A stretch of DNA of 64,000 bases from Prunella strophiata (lineage: Eukaryota; Chordata; Aves; Passeriformes; Prunellidae), in contig JAZBQD010000027.1 in NCBI GenBank assembly GCA_036583965.1, positions 29,767,001-29,831,000 of the forward strand, written 5' to 3'. Below are positions 1 to 18,655 of this stretch, one piece after another; position 1 is the stretch's first letter, and each line of letters opens with the position of its first letter. A model generated the notes under the pieces. The model was not told where the DNA came from. It worked only from the letters and a program-made list of their open reading frames with translations, and searched no databases. A program made the translations under genes and the position numbers.

Positions 1-3000
1 AAGACTTTAAATCCAAGTTTCAGGAGTGTGTCTCTGCTTGGGCTAAAGGAGCCTGGCTTGCCTGTTTACAAGGCTTGCTGCTGACTCAACCAGACACTGC
101 AGACAGTCCTGAAAAGACAACCAGCTACTGCTGCTCTGAGCTTTCTATGAAACTAACTTCTGCACTGTGTAAGAGCCTAAACTTAATCAAGTGCATGGCT
201 GCCCAAACTATATGGTTTTGAGTTCAAAAAACAATGAGCAGACATCCAAATATTACTCCTTGACTGCCAACTGTGTAAATCCACTGCTGGCATTCAGCAT
301 CAGAATTCTTCTTGTATCAGGGGCAGCCATCCTGCATTGTGAACACACATACATGCATAAAAGCATCACCAAAGAATAATCATTCTAACATTTGTGGGTC
401 TGTTTTCTCCCTAATGTGTGTTGATATATTTTCAAATTTTCATTAAAGAATTGGAGAGTTTTTACAAAAAGGAAAAGAAAATCCTAGACAAGTGACAACA
501 AAGACCAAAAGAACTTTCTGGAATTATAAACTCATGAAAGAAAGGGGGCATGGTTCCAAAAGGTAGCTCCAATTTTTCTGCCATACAGGTACCAAAAAGT
601 GTAATTAGACTGCAATGTTACATTAACCTGCCTAAGGCTGCCTCACCCATCCATCCTGCCCAGCCCCAGGGCGTGCTCCCATCTCACCCTGACACCACAC
701 CTGAACAGTGAATCTCTCTGAGAGAAATGGGGGAAGGAAATTTTCTAAATAAAACACCACAATTACTGTGACTAGCCCTGCAAATGCTAGGCAAGAGTAT
801 AAAAAAAGAGATGGAACATGCAGTAAAAGAAACCTCTTATGGCAAGCACACTGTCTGAAACTGCAATCCCCATTAACAGCTATTTAGTTTTAATGCAGGC
901 TGTATCTTGTACCTACTGAGTCAAAAAAAGGGTTGGATTTTACAACTGGATTGCTTTGAAGACAAACCACCCATCTGAAGACAGCTTTGTCATAGCCAGG
1001 ATATGATTAAAATATGTGACGCTCTATATCATCAGCATTTGGCTGTCAGTTTAAAAAGCAACTGATGAAAACCCTCAGCAAGAAAAAAACTTCCTAGCTG
1101 CCAAAATATTTGTCTGTGTCCACAAAAACCTACATAAAAGATTGTTAGAAAGAGTATATGCAATAGCAGACTGCAAACAATCTCCTTCTGGTTAGTTTAC
1201 CTCAGCAGCTGTAAATTTGCTTGCTGATAGGAGACATGAATCTTAATTTGTATGACCATACTCATCACTGCAAAGGGAAAAAAATCCTTAATGGATATAG
1301 ACTGTAAAGATCTACAGGTTTCTAATCTCTTTTGAAGTGATTACTGTAAAATCTACCTTAATACTCACTCAGGCCCTTAGAACAATATCCTACAGAACAC
1401 ACAAGCAACTCTGTCATTTGGGGTTTTATCAGGAAGAAGTCATACACAAAGGTTCAGGATTCACTCCTATATCAAATTCCAGTTTGGATTTAAGTGATGT
1501 GTTCATCACTTCTGTACACTTCAATATTCTACACATGCAGCTCAAGCCTTGCTGGGTTTGTTACTACTCCAATTGTTCTGAACTGCTGTCCACAGCTAAG
1601 GTAAAACATGCTTTAATAAAGTGTTGACCACCAGGTTTGGTGTTAAAGGCATTTTAAGAGACTTTAAACACCAAATGTTTGGATTCCTCTCTAGCTAATG
1701 TTCCTCTCTAAGCACTTAGAGCACTCTTTAATTTTTATAGCATCAAACATTAACATACTGAAATCAGCATAATAGCCAGGAAAAGGTGGTTTGCTCTCTC
1801 CAACAAAGGTATTCAAGATTTCTAAAGCTCCAGCTCTGGAGTGGTGCAGCCTCCTGAATGCCAGTTATGCAATCTTTGTTTGAAAACAGGATGGTTAGGA
1901 AGAAGTGGATTGGAGAAGAAAGAGGAACTACCAAGAGCAAGTTGATTGCCTCAAACACAATTATCCCTCAGCAATCCCAGCTCCTGCAGTGGACACAGAC
2001 ATAACTCAGGGAAGCAGTGTCCCATGCTAACAGGGAATATCATACACACACAATTCCATAAAGACAATACATCCTGCAGGGAACTTCTAAAACAATCCAG
2101 TTTTACTCAGGGATATAGAAAACATGGATAAAATGTCTCTATACTAGAGCTGCTAGCACCATTACTGCTACAGGAAAACAACAACTAACAAACCAACATT
2201 CAAATTCAACTGAGATTTCTATTTATGTTTTACCCAGGAAGGAATAGCAGGGATTTTCAAACCACACTGAGGTGCCAAGTCCTAGCAGCTCTTACCACAC
2301 TCTGAGGGAACAGCAAGGCAATGACACATCCCAATTCCATCCTACTTAAAAACCACTTGTTATCTGCATCAATATTCATACATCCTGAGCTTATGACACT
2401 ATCTGGTGCAATATCAATTCTTCCAGTAACCATCATTTAAACCTATTTATGCCATAATATTGATACACCCTTGGTTTTATCACTGTTTGAAATAATGGGC
2501 AATTATTTAAAAAAAAAAAATTAAAAAATTAATTTAAAAAAAAATTACTGCTCCCCTGGTTTGTAAATTGACAGACAAAACAGAACACAGGCTCCAAGAG
2601 GGCACCTGCAATCTCATTTCTACTCCACCCCTCAGAATAAATGTGTCAGTTGATGTGACTTTTAGGGCAGAGAGGTCATACATCATCTCAAGAGCCAGGA
2701 ATTGTATTGTGACGGTTATTTCAATGTTCTTGTTATGTGGCTATGCATGAAAAAAAAACTGCAGAAAAATTTTTAATGCAGCAGAATATTTTATAATTTT
2801 ATGCAGGCCCTGAAAATAAAATACAGCTGCTAGCATTTTCCACCTCAAGTATCATACATAAACATTAAAATTTAGATTACATAAAAATAAAAATTACTAA
2901 TTGATGCTCCTTTATTTCCTGAAGGGACCTGTCATTAAACTGATGAATTCCTTTGAAGATGAAGACTTAGCATAAGAATTTTCCCTTTTGTGCACACAAA

Positions 3001-6000
3001 ATTGAAAGACTTTCTCCAGATGAGTGCTAAATGAATCAAAACTTGGCAAATTAAATTCACCTTAGGGACATTTTATTCCTGAGTTTGTAAGAGAAATATT
3101 AACATTTGCTGTGAAACTAGGTACCCTGGTACATTTATCATAAACTAAACCTTTTATCTGAAGTCTGAATTTAAATGAAGCTATTTAAAGAATTAAGATT
3201 GTATCAACTTCTATTCTTCAGAGACAATAATTTTTCACTGATTTCTAGTAAGTATTTTCAGTTCATACATACTGTATTGTCCCACAGTGTTGCAGCACCA
3301 CTAAAATAATTCAAAGTAGGTGACTGTAACTGTCAGCACCAACAGATCAGCTTACAGCAAAAATGAAGCTTCCCATCACTCCAACCAGCAGGAGCTGATT
3401 TGTCTCTACAAACCACATAACTCTTCTCTTAAACTGAGATAATTCATTTCATGGCAAGTAGAGTCTTGATATTTTTATAGTGTAAAGTAACAGTCATCCT
3501 ATCCCTACCCTTTATGAAAAGGTGGGGAAAAGTAAAACCTAAGAAACTGCCTACACATACTGAATTTCACAGAAACAGGAAACTCAGAAAAAGTGATCAG
3601 TTCCTCCAGAATTATTTTGCCTAATACCCAAGTGCCTCATTCAAAAAGCAAAGTAACAGGTATTAGCTCTTTCTCTTTCAATCAACTGAAAAAAAAAATC
3701 ACATTTTTATTATAATGATCATTGATCCTTATGTAATAGGATCTTTTACAATTGTTTAGCACACTCCTATGCCATCCTTGATATCTATTTCCTTTAAGAG
3801 CCAAGGGAGACAACTCTTAATTAGTAAGGAGACAAAAATAAAAAAAACCAAAACTATTGCTGCTACAGAGGCCTAAACACCCCCATTTTCAATCAGGACA
3901 AACAGATGCAGCATTCTGAACACAAATATTTCCTACAAAAATACTCTAATGTTTCAGTCCATTAACCAGCCTGCTGTGGCAGCTGGTGAACAGTCATATT
4001 TTTAATTAGACCCTTACTGATTAATTAGTCTCAGAACACTGAGCAGTGGAACTCTGCACGATGCCACTGGGACAAAAAAATATTTCTCTTCCCCTCTTAG
4101 TGCTAACTTCACATCCTTTGGTATTGCTGCAAATAACAAGCTTGATTCATTTTCTATTCCCACTAAAAAAGCCTTCCTGTGTAAGGAAGTCTCTCCATTC
4201 CCAGCTAAACTGTTTCACACAAATTGTATTTGCTTCACACAAATAAAAGAAATTAAAAAACTAAATGAACAAAACCACACAAACCTGCCATCAAGGCATC
4301 CAATTTCAAAGTCAACTGCATTTAATCTTCTTTGGATAGAAACAGTGACTCGCTTGTGATCTCCTCAGTTTTCCTTTTCCTAACTATGCAAGCAAACTTG
4401 CAATAAAAATTAAAAAGCCAAGTAAATATTAAGTGTAAAACAAAGAAGTGAATACCTTTTGTAGTTTGAACAGTTTGGATAAATTCAAAATTTAAAAAAT
4501 AAATACATTTCTGCATTAGGTTTAGATGAAAACTGATCTTCAGTCCTTGAAGCTCAGTCTGAAGACAGATGCACCAAGAAACAGATAATTAGAGTTAATT
4601 CAATACATGGAAGATTGTGTTTAAGCACACAATTTGTTGTTGAAACAACAGGATTTGTTATTTTCATCTATCCTATTTCTAACTTTTAAATTTGGACAAG
4701 ACAATTCCAGAAACCCTGCAACCTTAACTTACGGGTTTTTTTCCTTTTTGCTTTAAAAAAGAGGATTTGTCTCATAGGAATCAGAAATAATAATGCTGGT
4801 CCAAACTGAACAGATAAACTACATATACTAATTCTAAATTGATTAATTTCATCCAGCCCCAAATCCAATCCATTTGCTCCACCTTCTGCAGCAATGGAAA
4901 ATACTTTCCAATAATTGCTCACCACTGCATGAGAATTATACTGCTGGAGTAGTGATCCCCTGATTAGTGCCAGTTTCAAATTATTAAATTACTGAGATCT
5001 GTTATTTTCATTATATGGCAATATTTAATCCCCAAATCAATGCCTCTCAGAGCTTGGAAGAATTCTTAGGATTTTCACTCTTATGTGGAGTGACTTGAAA
5101 TGTTATTGGTCCAGAAACAAAACACCAAAAAACACAGTCAGCAGAAAAAGCTGGGTTTTGGCCAAGTCTTCTGAAGCTTGACCCTTTAATTAGTTATTAT
5201 CTCTAACTGTCCTGGGCACATGCTCATATTGCCAAAGGAAATTATGACAATAAACAAATCATCCTATTTTTGGTTCTTTTACAAGTTATTTGAAGGACAG
5301 CCATTCAATCTTTCTTTAAGAACTTCAACTCAATGTCACTAACCAGTTCAAAACCAGGCATTCTCATCCCTACACAAACTTTCATTGTTTTGAGTAATAT
5401 AATACTACCAACATCTACTTTATCTGAGGCTTATTTTTCTGATCTTACTTAAAAAACAATAATAAATTTAAAACAAGTTTTGCTTCCTTAAACCACAGCA
5501 GCTGCTGCATTTAAAATAAGTCTATATATGCTGTTAGATGAACATACAGTTCATTTCTTAAGGAAATTCCTATTGCAAACTGGAAGTCTTTTATGAATAA
5601 ATCATACAGTTTAGAACCAGAAATGCTACCTTAAAACAGTCCACCCAAAAGTTTTCAAACTACAGAACATGAGTGACAGCCTCCTGTTTCTGTTCTCATT
5701 TTACATACACTACTACACTCAGCCCTGACAGGAAACAAGTCTCACCCTACAAACTCAGCAAGTGAGAACTCATACAAGAATGAAAGCATCTCAAACAGAG
5801 AAGCAAAACTCTGATAATAAGCAGTGTAAAGTACAATAAATAAAACATCTATCCCCATGCAGATGCAACAAGTATTTTAGGCTAGGTTGCTGCATCACTG
5901 CCATCAAATGACAGCAATCTCTACTCATGCACACACTGACAATGCCTGACACCTGCTCTGACAAGGACACACTGGGGCAAGGGGAGCACAATCCTGATTC

Positions 6001-7724
6001 CTGCAGGACACAATTACCACTCACTCCAGCCATAAACAGGCTACACTGTGGCTTGGCAGCCACCAGTTTATCCGAGCTCTCAATACACCTCATCATAGGA
6101 AAAATTCATTCCAGTCTCTGGAGAGGAACCAGTGAAGATAAAATAATGCCAAGCAGGCAGGAGAAAACACTCTATCAATGAATTGACCTCAGCTCATGCA
6201 CATTCTTTCTACTTATATTCTTTTAACAAACAAATAAGATATGCTTTTTCAAAAGCTCTTTAAGTTCCAATATTACCCCTTCACTATCATAACCACATTT
6301 TTCTCACTCTGATTTTATTTTCCTTACAATAATTGCATGAATAAAAATACACATTTTTCCCTACTGATGTATGTTTGACTTCCCCCTTCCTGTCAGGTGC
6401 CACGTGCAGCACTGTGAAGAGCCCATGGCAAGGGAAGTAAGGCAGATTTTGATTGTCATACAGAACACATTTACATATATGTCAGAAACAAAACAGCTGC
6501 CAAATCACAACTCCCACTCTCTAAAACTGTATGCAAGGCCTATTATTGTGCTCCAGTCAGAATTCCTGAGCAGCTCATGGTAATCATCAAGCTGGAACTC
6601 AGCAGGAGACCTAAGAGAGTGCAAGGCAGTGCTTGTCAGTACTTGTGAGAGCACAAGGATTTCCTTTCTCCCTTCCCTGCTGGAACTCCAATCTCACCTA
6701 GAGATGGGAAATGAATGCTCTGGTCTAGGGAAAAGGGAACACTAGCTCACCAGATCATTCTTGACAGACTGCTAATCTCCAGTGCACAGGACTAGAAGAC
6801 ATGGAAGCCTTTTGGAGAAAGTAAGTGCAGCATTGACTTTTCTAAATGAGATGTTTTATTTTGCTTTCAGTGCTGGATTGAGACTCTAAAACAAGCCCCA
6901 AATTACCCTCCCCTACAGAACACACTGAAAACCAAGCACTCCTGTGGCTAAGAAACACTGCAGCAGGTTCCAGAGCTTCGCATACAGATGGATAAACACA
7001 GTATAACTGCACAGCCAGATCTCTCAGGTGATGGGGCTGATAGCTGGCCAGTCTAACACAGCACAGCTGCACAAGACTGGAACAGAACAAGCAATGTGTC
7101 TATATCATGGTCTGTCATTAGAGACACAGACAGGATTACTAGTTACATCAACAAGTCCTGAGATGTTAGCTTGTTGTGAAAGTTCTCATACCTTCTTTCA
7201 AGTGCAGTTCCTCACAAAGCTGACTCCTTCTTCTTCTTCACCACAGTGCTGCCAACTGATTTCTGTTCTTCTCTTATCTTGCTGGCCCCTCCTTTTATAC
7301 CACTCAGTCTCATTAGCTGCATCTGTGCCCTATTAAGGGCAGGCCTGTTCCAAATCTTTAGTAATTAGAACAGCTGCAACTCTTTAGGGGTGAAATTGCC
7401 TTCAGCATTACCTCCCACAATGGTCTCTAAACTAAATTTAAATGCTGAGAATCTGCTGTCATTCAGAGTATCACAAGGTACACATTTTTGGCCTGCCAAC
7501 AACACAACTCTCACTAGTGAGCACAGTTTCACCAGAAGTTAACCAGTAACACTGTAGTAAAATCAGAGTTTTCACCAGATTTTGCTCTGTCCCCAGAAGA
7601 GACAACCATAAATCAAATTTTCAGTACTAATTATTCCAAGCATTGAGTTCATCTCTCAAGCTGTGACAGTACCATGGCAGAGATTTTTCTATTGGTCTCC
7701 AGTGCCCTTTTTCTCACTGAGGTG

Positions 7725-8060
7725 CTGCAATTGCCCATTTAAGCCAGGGCTGCAGCTCAGGCTGGATGAGCAGGGAAGGGCTGGAGTGCTGGGAGAGCAG
7801 GCTCAGAGGAAGGATCTGTCACCATGGGCAGCATGGGACAGACCCTCAGGGACTGCTCCAGGGACTGGGCAGCTGTGGGGAGCTCTTTGAGGGAGACAGA
7901 GGTTCTGGGAGTTGTGAGGTGCCAGTAGGCAATGGTGCAAGTTCACAGATGTTTGTACCACCTCCTACTTCTGGTATTGAGCCCACTTCACTCCCCAGGC
8001 CTGCAAGTGCAGAGCATCACCAGCTCTCCCCACCTGGAATGGCTCAGGAACACACATGTT
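7725..8060. other. Unidentified GC-richer patch
   Basis: A segment visibly richer in G and C than its surroundings, with purine-rich repeats of CAGG and GGGA words. It holds overlapping ORFs of 75 and 131 codons that resemble no protein I know. It may be an old, unrecognised repeat or chance composition. Confidence 0.3.
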
Positions 8061-9399
8061 CAAGGAATATACTGCTGAAATGGTCAAGGCACCCACAAAC
8101 ACATCCAGCTTCCAGAAGAGAAACATCAAGCAGAATGACCCAAATTACAAGGAGACAATGAATTTGTACAAACATATACATAAACTGAAAGAATCAAGAT
8201 GAAAATGATGGGTTTGATGGGAAGAATAATTATGGAAAAAATAAAGTTGGTGTTGTTGGTGTATTAGGATGGTAGCATAACAACAATGAAGAGAAAAGAA
8301 ATCAGTTCTGCTTTCTCATACAGGAGAAGCAAGTGAACAGTCATTAATACCCAAATAACTCTGAAGCTTAACATTATTAAATTATTATTAGGTTATCATT
8401 GACACACATACAACCAAGATTTTTGCAGCATATATAACTAAAATATTTATTCTACTACTCTCTCTGCTTAATTCACATGACTGCCACACTAAAATGAAAC
8501 TGAACAGTTCTATTCACAGACATAAATAGCAGACAACAATTCATTTAAAAAAAAATCAGATGACTTTTTTTCTGGAGCACCCCATATTAACTCCTCCCAA
8601 AGATGGGCCCTAGCTTTGGTATGGCACAGACTCTCTCCCGTTCATTTCCTTCATGAGTCTTTTACTGCCAAATGATGTGATTGCCAGCAGTTTAGACAGA
8701 CAGACTACAGAAGAAGTTCTGTCATTTCAGAAGGAAAATTATTCACTTTAGAAAAAAAAAACTCTTTGCACAAATGCTTCCGTTCAGCAGAGGATTTAAA
8801 TTTTTCATCAGTAACACTGTAATACTTTGTATTAAATACTGTATGAAATATTATCTTCCAAAACACACATCACTGCAATGTCTCTGTAGTGAAAAGGCCA
8901 AGTGTTACAAGGTATTTTTAAGGAACAAGGCCCCAGCATCAAGACAAGCCTTGCATTTTTAAGTTTTCCACTCCCTCCTCCGCCCTGAAACAAATGTCTT
9001 TCCCACTTTTGGAAAGCAGGAGCAAATAATGGAGGTGGCTTTGATGTACCATACAGCTGACAGATGTCCTGTGAATGGTTTCTAAGGAAAATATAACACA
9101 GCTACAGCATCAAAATGAAAAACTTACACTATCAAAACATTCTTCCTTCTTGGTAAAGAAAAAAGTAGCCACCAGGACAGCTCCCGCTCTGGGGATACTT
9201 CTGAACTTCACAAACATAATTAATTATGTCAAATTAACAGGACAAGTAGCAAAATAATATGACAACATTAGGAAAGGAAACCCTGAGTAACAACATCTAC
9301 CCCAGAATTTCTGTGTGGACAGATAATTCATAAGCCAGGTAACAAACCCAGCACTTGCTCTGAGCAGCACAGGAAATGATCTCCATCCATTTCTGCCAT

Positions 9400-9478
9400 T
9401 AAAAGTATTTATCCATACATAATATAAAAGCATTTATCCATACATACATAGATAATATAAAAGCATTTATACATATAT
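9400..9478. repeat. Short tandem repeat, 33-bp period
   Basis: AATATAAAAGCATTTATC at 9421 recurs from 9454 as AATATAAAAGCATTTATAC. A partial earlier unit (AAAAGTATTTATCCATACAT) lies just upstream. CATA-rich spacers separate the units. Confidence 0.85.
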
Positions 9479-10224
9479 CTCAAATAGAGACTGCTGCTCT
9501 TCTCAGAGCTGTAACAGCCCTGCAGTGGCAGAGCCCCAGAACCCCAAACACTGAGATCACCTCTGACACTGCACAGAGCCTGTGCTTCTCAACACAGAGC
9601 TCCTCCCTCCTGCCATCACAGAGCAAACAGCTCCACAGACTTCTCAGAATGCTCACTGACTGCACTGATGGACACAGAATGGGAATTGATTCCCAAAAGG
9701 ATTCTCCTCTCAGCTCACCCATCCAGCAAGGAGACTGGTTTAATGCCAGGCCAAAAATATTTACAACATTCTTTTTTAAAATAAACAACAGAAAGAAGAA
9801 ATACTCAGTTTTGTGCCATTTTGGTTGAGTTTTTTTAAGAACTGGAAACCCCTAAAATTAAGACATACATAAAACAAACTTTTGAAAAAACAAAGTGATG
9901 GATGTGAGTTTATTAAAAAACCCACAAGCAAACATCTGAACAAGCTGATGTTCTTATTATCATCACAGCAAGAGAACAGTAGAGCTAAATGTCAAGCATT
10001 ACTACAGATACAGGTCAGCAATTTCTATTGCTAATGCCATGCAGCAGGTACCCGTGGCAGGAGGTAAAGTCACATAATCACAATTTCAGCTGCTTAAAAA
10101 AGTCAAACTGCTTCATTCTTCTGCTGCCCTGCCACTGACTGAAACTGCTGCCCAGCAGAATTCTTCTCAACCAAAGGAAAGAAGAGTGAACAAAAGAAGG
10201 AAAGAACAATAATAAATCCCTTAC

Positions 10225-10375
10225 CATTGTGATGAGTAATCTGTATTTATCCAGCATTGCCTGGTTGTCATGGCATCCTGCCAGCAGCTGCCAGATCTCT
10301 GCCCTCAGTGCTTCTGGAACACCACTCTTCACCAGAGTGGACAGCCCATTTGGTCTCACAACAAGGTTATTGTGC
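10225..10375 (-). CDS. RABGAP1L: RABGAP1L exon 13 (start of Rab-GAP TBC domain)
   Basis: 151 nt, acceptor TTTCAG, donor GTAAGG. It completes Trp and encodes [40 protein letters not shown] and [10 protein letters not shown]. The block [17 protein letters not shown] is the opening motif of the TBC (Tre-2/Bub2/Cdc16) domain, which stimulates Rab GTP hydrolysis. The catalytic Arg (IxxDxxR) and Gln (YxQ) fingers are encoded by later exons outside the window. The final codon is ATG (Met) where the family, as I recall it, has Lys (LITK). Confidence 0.97.
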
Positions 10376-14954
<4,579 letters not shown>

Positions 14955-15848
14955 CTAGAGATTCATACATACAGGTCTCAGACAATTTTTTCTCATATAT
15001 CAGTTTTAAAAGCATAAAAAGATTCAAAATTTTAATGTAAACATAAAGAATGTTTAGCAGACTTCACTAAACAAGTGTATTAATGAAGTTATCATAAAGT
15101 TTAAAAGAACAGGACTAGGGAATAATTCACAGCAGTGTTACCAGAAAAAGGACTGGGACCTAGAAAAGCATTATGTGAAAAAAGTTTCAAGACTGTCAAC
15201 TCTCCATTTAATGAAATTTGACAGTGTTACCTAAAAGTCACCTCCACTCCAGACTTCACAAAAAGAGAAGTCTCTGTTAAAGCATAGTAGATAATGCTAC
15301 TTTGTTACATCACATCCCTTTTGGCTGTCCTGTGGTACCCTGAGCTCAAGAAGCCTTCTCTGAGCCACAAAAATAATTTCTTTTACTGAAGTAAATACAT
15401 GGATGAGCAGAAAAAAAAACAAGACTGGGACATTAAAGGTCATAGTGCATGGAACAGAGAGGATTGCTTCAAATGGAAGCTCACAACCATTAAGAATGAA
15501 ACACTGAGGGAGGGATATAAGCCATTATATCACTAACAGCCAAACCCAGAAGGGATCACATGGGCCTGGAATAACATGCTCAAGAAACCATCCAATCCAA
15601 GTGTTCATTAGGATTCCAAGTGTTTCACAGGCCTGTGCAGCTGCCCACAGCAAGCTGGACAGTCTAACTCCATATGGCAAGTCCTTATGCAAATATGTTC
15701 TTGCAGGTATTTGGATTTTTTCCAGTTTTATCTGAATAAAGTACTGATAAGAATCAAACAAGTGCAACTTCAAGAACACCAGATGCTGAGAGGCTCCAGC
15801 TTTCAGTGTCTTTAGCAGGAAACACAAAAAGAGACACAGCAGCATCTT

Positions 15849-16024
15849 ATCACAGAATCCCAGAACAGTTTGCTTTGGAAGGGCCCTTAAAGCTCCTCCA
15901 GGTTCCAGTCCCCTGCCGTGGGCAGGGACACCTTCCACCAGCCCAGGCTGCTGCAAAGCCCTGGCCAGTCCAGCCTAGAACATTTCCAGGGATGGGGCAG
16001 CCACAGCTTCTCTGGGCAACCTGT
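15849..16024 (-). mobile_element. CR1 LINE 3' fragment
   Basis: Reverse complement of the CR1 3' end. It starts TATCACAGAATCCCAGAACA and includes GGGCAGGGACACCTTCCACC and CAGCTTCTCTGGGCAACCTG. It accounts for part of the 143-residue minus-strand ORF at 15525-15956. Confidence 0.92.
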
Positions 16025-18370
16025 CATCTTCAGAGGCTGCTGAAGCCATGGCCAGTTTGATGTTAGAGGGCTCCAAGGCTGCTCTTTCCTATGATCTGAA
16101 CTGTCTCCAGAAGTTAAAATGCAACAAATAAAGAAGAACCAAAGCTACATCTGCCCCCCAAATGCCTTCAATACTCTCTCTTCCACACAGCTCTGTCACA
16201 TCTTGTTGCTGATCTAATACCCTGAATTCCCTCAGGTGCATTAAACACTTCAACTCCAGCTTTATGTCGACAACATAGCTCAGGTAGAAGAGGATCTTCA
16301 GTACTTGTGCAATTACCCTGTTAACTCTTCATCCTTATCATTCGCACTTCAATTACAGATTTCTAATTTATATTCTTAGCAGTTGTCAAATACAAGTCAT
16401 TAATAAAATATCATCAGTGCTTGAATTTGACAGTGAGCTGTGAGGACAAAGGCAGCATATACTGTATTTCAAGGACAATTAACAGCAAAAATGCTGCCCT
16501 GAGAGAAGCATATCAGAAATTGCTGTTTCAAAATGAACACTATATTGGTGAAAGGCTTCAGCTTGGAAGCTGTTTGCACAGCTTTACAGTTCCCAAATAC
16601 CAGCCCAACCTCCATTCAAATACTTCCCCATCACAATTAAAAATAATCCAAATAAATCCCACCTGCATCACAAATCTACAAAAAACTTGATTTTAACGTT
16701 TCCCAATCTTTTGCATGCATTCACTAGACCTAAAGATGGAAATAAGAAGACCTAAACCCCCCAAGTTTATAATTTTAACAAAAATTTTCTATCACAGTGA
16801 CAGGTTTCCCAGTAACCAAAGGAATCAGTTGTGTCCTGAGGTAAAAAAATGTATTTGAAGACTCAGCTTCCCCATTAAAATTACCAAATACAGGGTAAAG
16901 GTCAGTTTCCTCACTTACCACACAGACATGGCAATACTAGCAACAACAACAAAAAAAAAAAGGCAATTAAATGCATTACATTTGTTTAATTCTCTCCTCT
17001 CCTGAATTGCACAACTGTGTCAGAGTGACTAACAATAAATGCAGTCCCTTCTATTCCCATGGAAACAAGAAAAAAAAAATTGAGGAAACCTCTGAGATGA
17101 GTCCATTTGCCATTCAGAGATACAAGGTATGGGTTAATGATACTGGTATGTACTAAGAATCTCAAGAAACCCAGCTCACACCAGGAATTTATCACAAACC
17201 ACAATTTCAGAAAGGTTTTATGCATTCAAAATAAAGGAAGAAAATTTGGCACCAAGTGCTGAAAGGAAGAGATTAGAATTTCTTTGGGGAGACTGAAGAA
17301 CTCCAGCACATCTCTCCAAGAGTTAACATTGAAAATACACACAAACAAACCCTGCAGCCTAAAATGAAATCTGATAAAGATGACTAAAATCCCCCAGCAG
17401 ACCAAAATGTTTCAAAATGCAGCTACACTGAATCCTTTGAGCAACAAAACACAGTAGCTCTTATTGGATCCTGAGCTTGCCAAGGAATACTGACATCAGC
17501 CTAAAGAAACAAACCCCTGGATTTCTCACTGTGCTGGTATTCCCAGCAAAATCCTTCGAAGTTCTAAAGGAGACCAGTGTTACACAGCACATACACTCCA
17601 GTGCTTCAGCCAGAAAATTCTTTCATCTGGAAGGCTTGGCAGTGTTTGAAATGTATTATTCAGTTATATGTCAGAAAATCTCAGGCCTTAATTAGAAATG
17701 CCATATGCTCCCTTTCAAAAGATGCTAATGTCAAACTTCAAAATAGAACAGGGCAAAGGGAAGAGAATAAACAGCCTTTAAAACCTCTACTTTGTTTCCA
17801 TTCTAAAGAGTATTTACATATTCTGACCTCTTAAAGCATTAAGGTACAAGCTAAGAAGTAAGAGTCCATGGGAGGGATATTTAACTGTAGATGTTTTTTC
17901 TCTGAGTATTTCTACATTATTTTTTCCACAATCCATAGCATCTATAAGCCAGCAGAATTTGCCAAAGCATAATTTAATCCACCCTTATTCTGCTGGGAAA
18001 GCCACAGATCCCTTCTTCAACACATGCTGTGTATTTCTCCTTCCTCCTGTATTTACCCTGACCTCTCAGAGCCACAAACTGGGCAATAAAACTTGAACTT
18101 TGTCAGAGCAGGTGGACAATGGAACACATCTCAAGGGAGCAAACCTTGGGGCTGTGAATGTGTGTACACACAAACAGGCTTTAAGACCAACCCCAGGGAA
18201 CAGTAATTCTCAAAGGGTTTGTTTTGAATTGCATCATGATTCACAAAACTCACAAAAAGGTCATGCCTCATGAATCAATTCCCTGAATTTAGAGCCTTTT
18301 TACAGCAAGCCTGAAGGATGACACTCCCACAGCAAGCACTGCTCTGTATGGTATCAGCATGGAACAATAC

Positions 18371-18450
18371 TTTGGGCTGGAGGAGACCCCTGGAGATCAG
18401 CAAGTCTGAGCCACTCCAAGCTCTGCTCAGGTCAGGTCACTCCAGGGCCT
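18371..18450 (-). mobile_element. CR1 LINE fragment
   Basis: Reverse-orientation CR1 3' region (TTTGGGCTGGAGGAGACCCC...), diverged, immediately left of the LTR fragment starting at 18461. Confidence 0.65.
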
Positions 18451-18460
18451 GAGTGAGAGG

Positions 18461-18655
18461 TGTGCTGGGCTTGGCTGGGAGCACCAAAAGGGTGCACAGG
18501 AGTGTGGGAGGGGACACAGCTGGGACAGATGATCCCAACTGACCCAAGGGATGTTCCAGACCACAAGGCATCATGCTCAGCATGTAGAGCAGGAAGGAAA
18601 CTTGGATGTGATGCCATTCATCTTCCCAAGCCACTGTTATACATGATGGAACCCT
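18461..18655 (+). mobile_element. Internally deleted LTR, same family as 30.1 kb
   Basis: It begins with the same TGTGCTGGG...GGCTGGG edge, then jumps to the segment around GGGAGGGGACACAGCTGGGA and CAACTGACCCAAGGGATG. It stops after ATGGAACCC, well short of the 3' end seen in the 30.1 kb copy. About 120 bp after the start and the final part are missing. Plus orientation. Confidence 0.8.

Larger units (their letters stand above)
1..10224 (-). other. RABGAP1L: Intron 13, partial
   Basis: Sequence downstream of exon 13. No further TBC exon is recognisable, so the next exon lies before position 1, consistent with large introns in this part of the gene. It contains A/T-runs (about 2504-2545), a 33-bp-period repeat at 9400-9478 and a GC-richer patch at about 7725-8060 with no clear identity. 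The rest is AT-rich and featureless to my reading. Confidence 0.75.

Noticed and set aside
7766..8161. Plus-strand ORF of 131 codons
   Set aside because: It lies in a GC-richer patch where stop codons are rarer. No recognisable domain.
15525..15956. Minus-strand ORF of 143 codons, the longest in the window
   Set aside because: Its upstream part is the tail of a CR1 fragment (15849-16024) and the rest shows no protein similarity, so it is a chance frame through a repeat.
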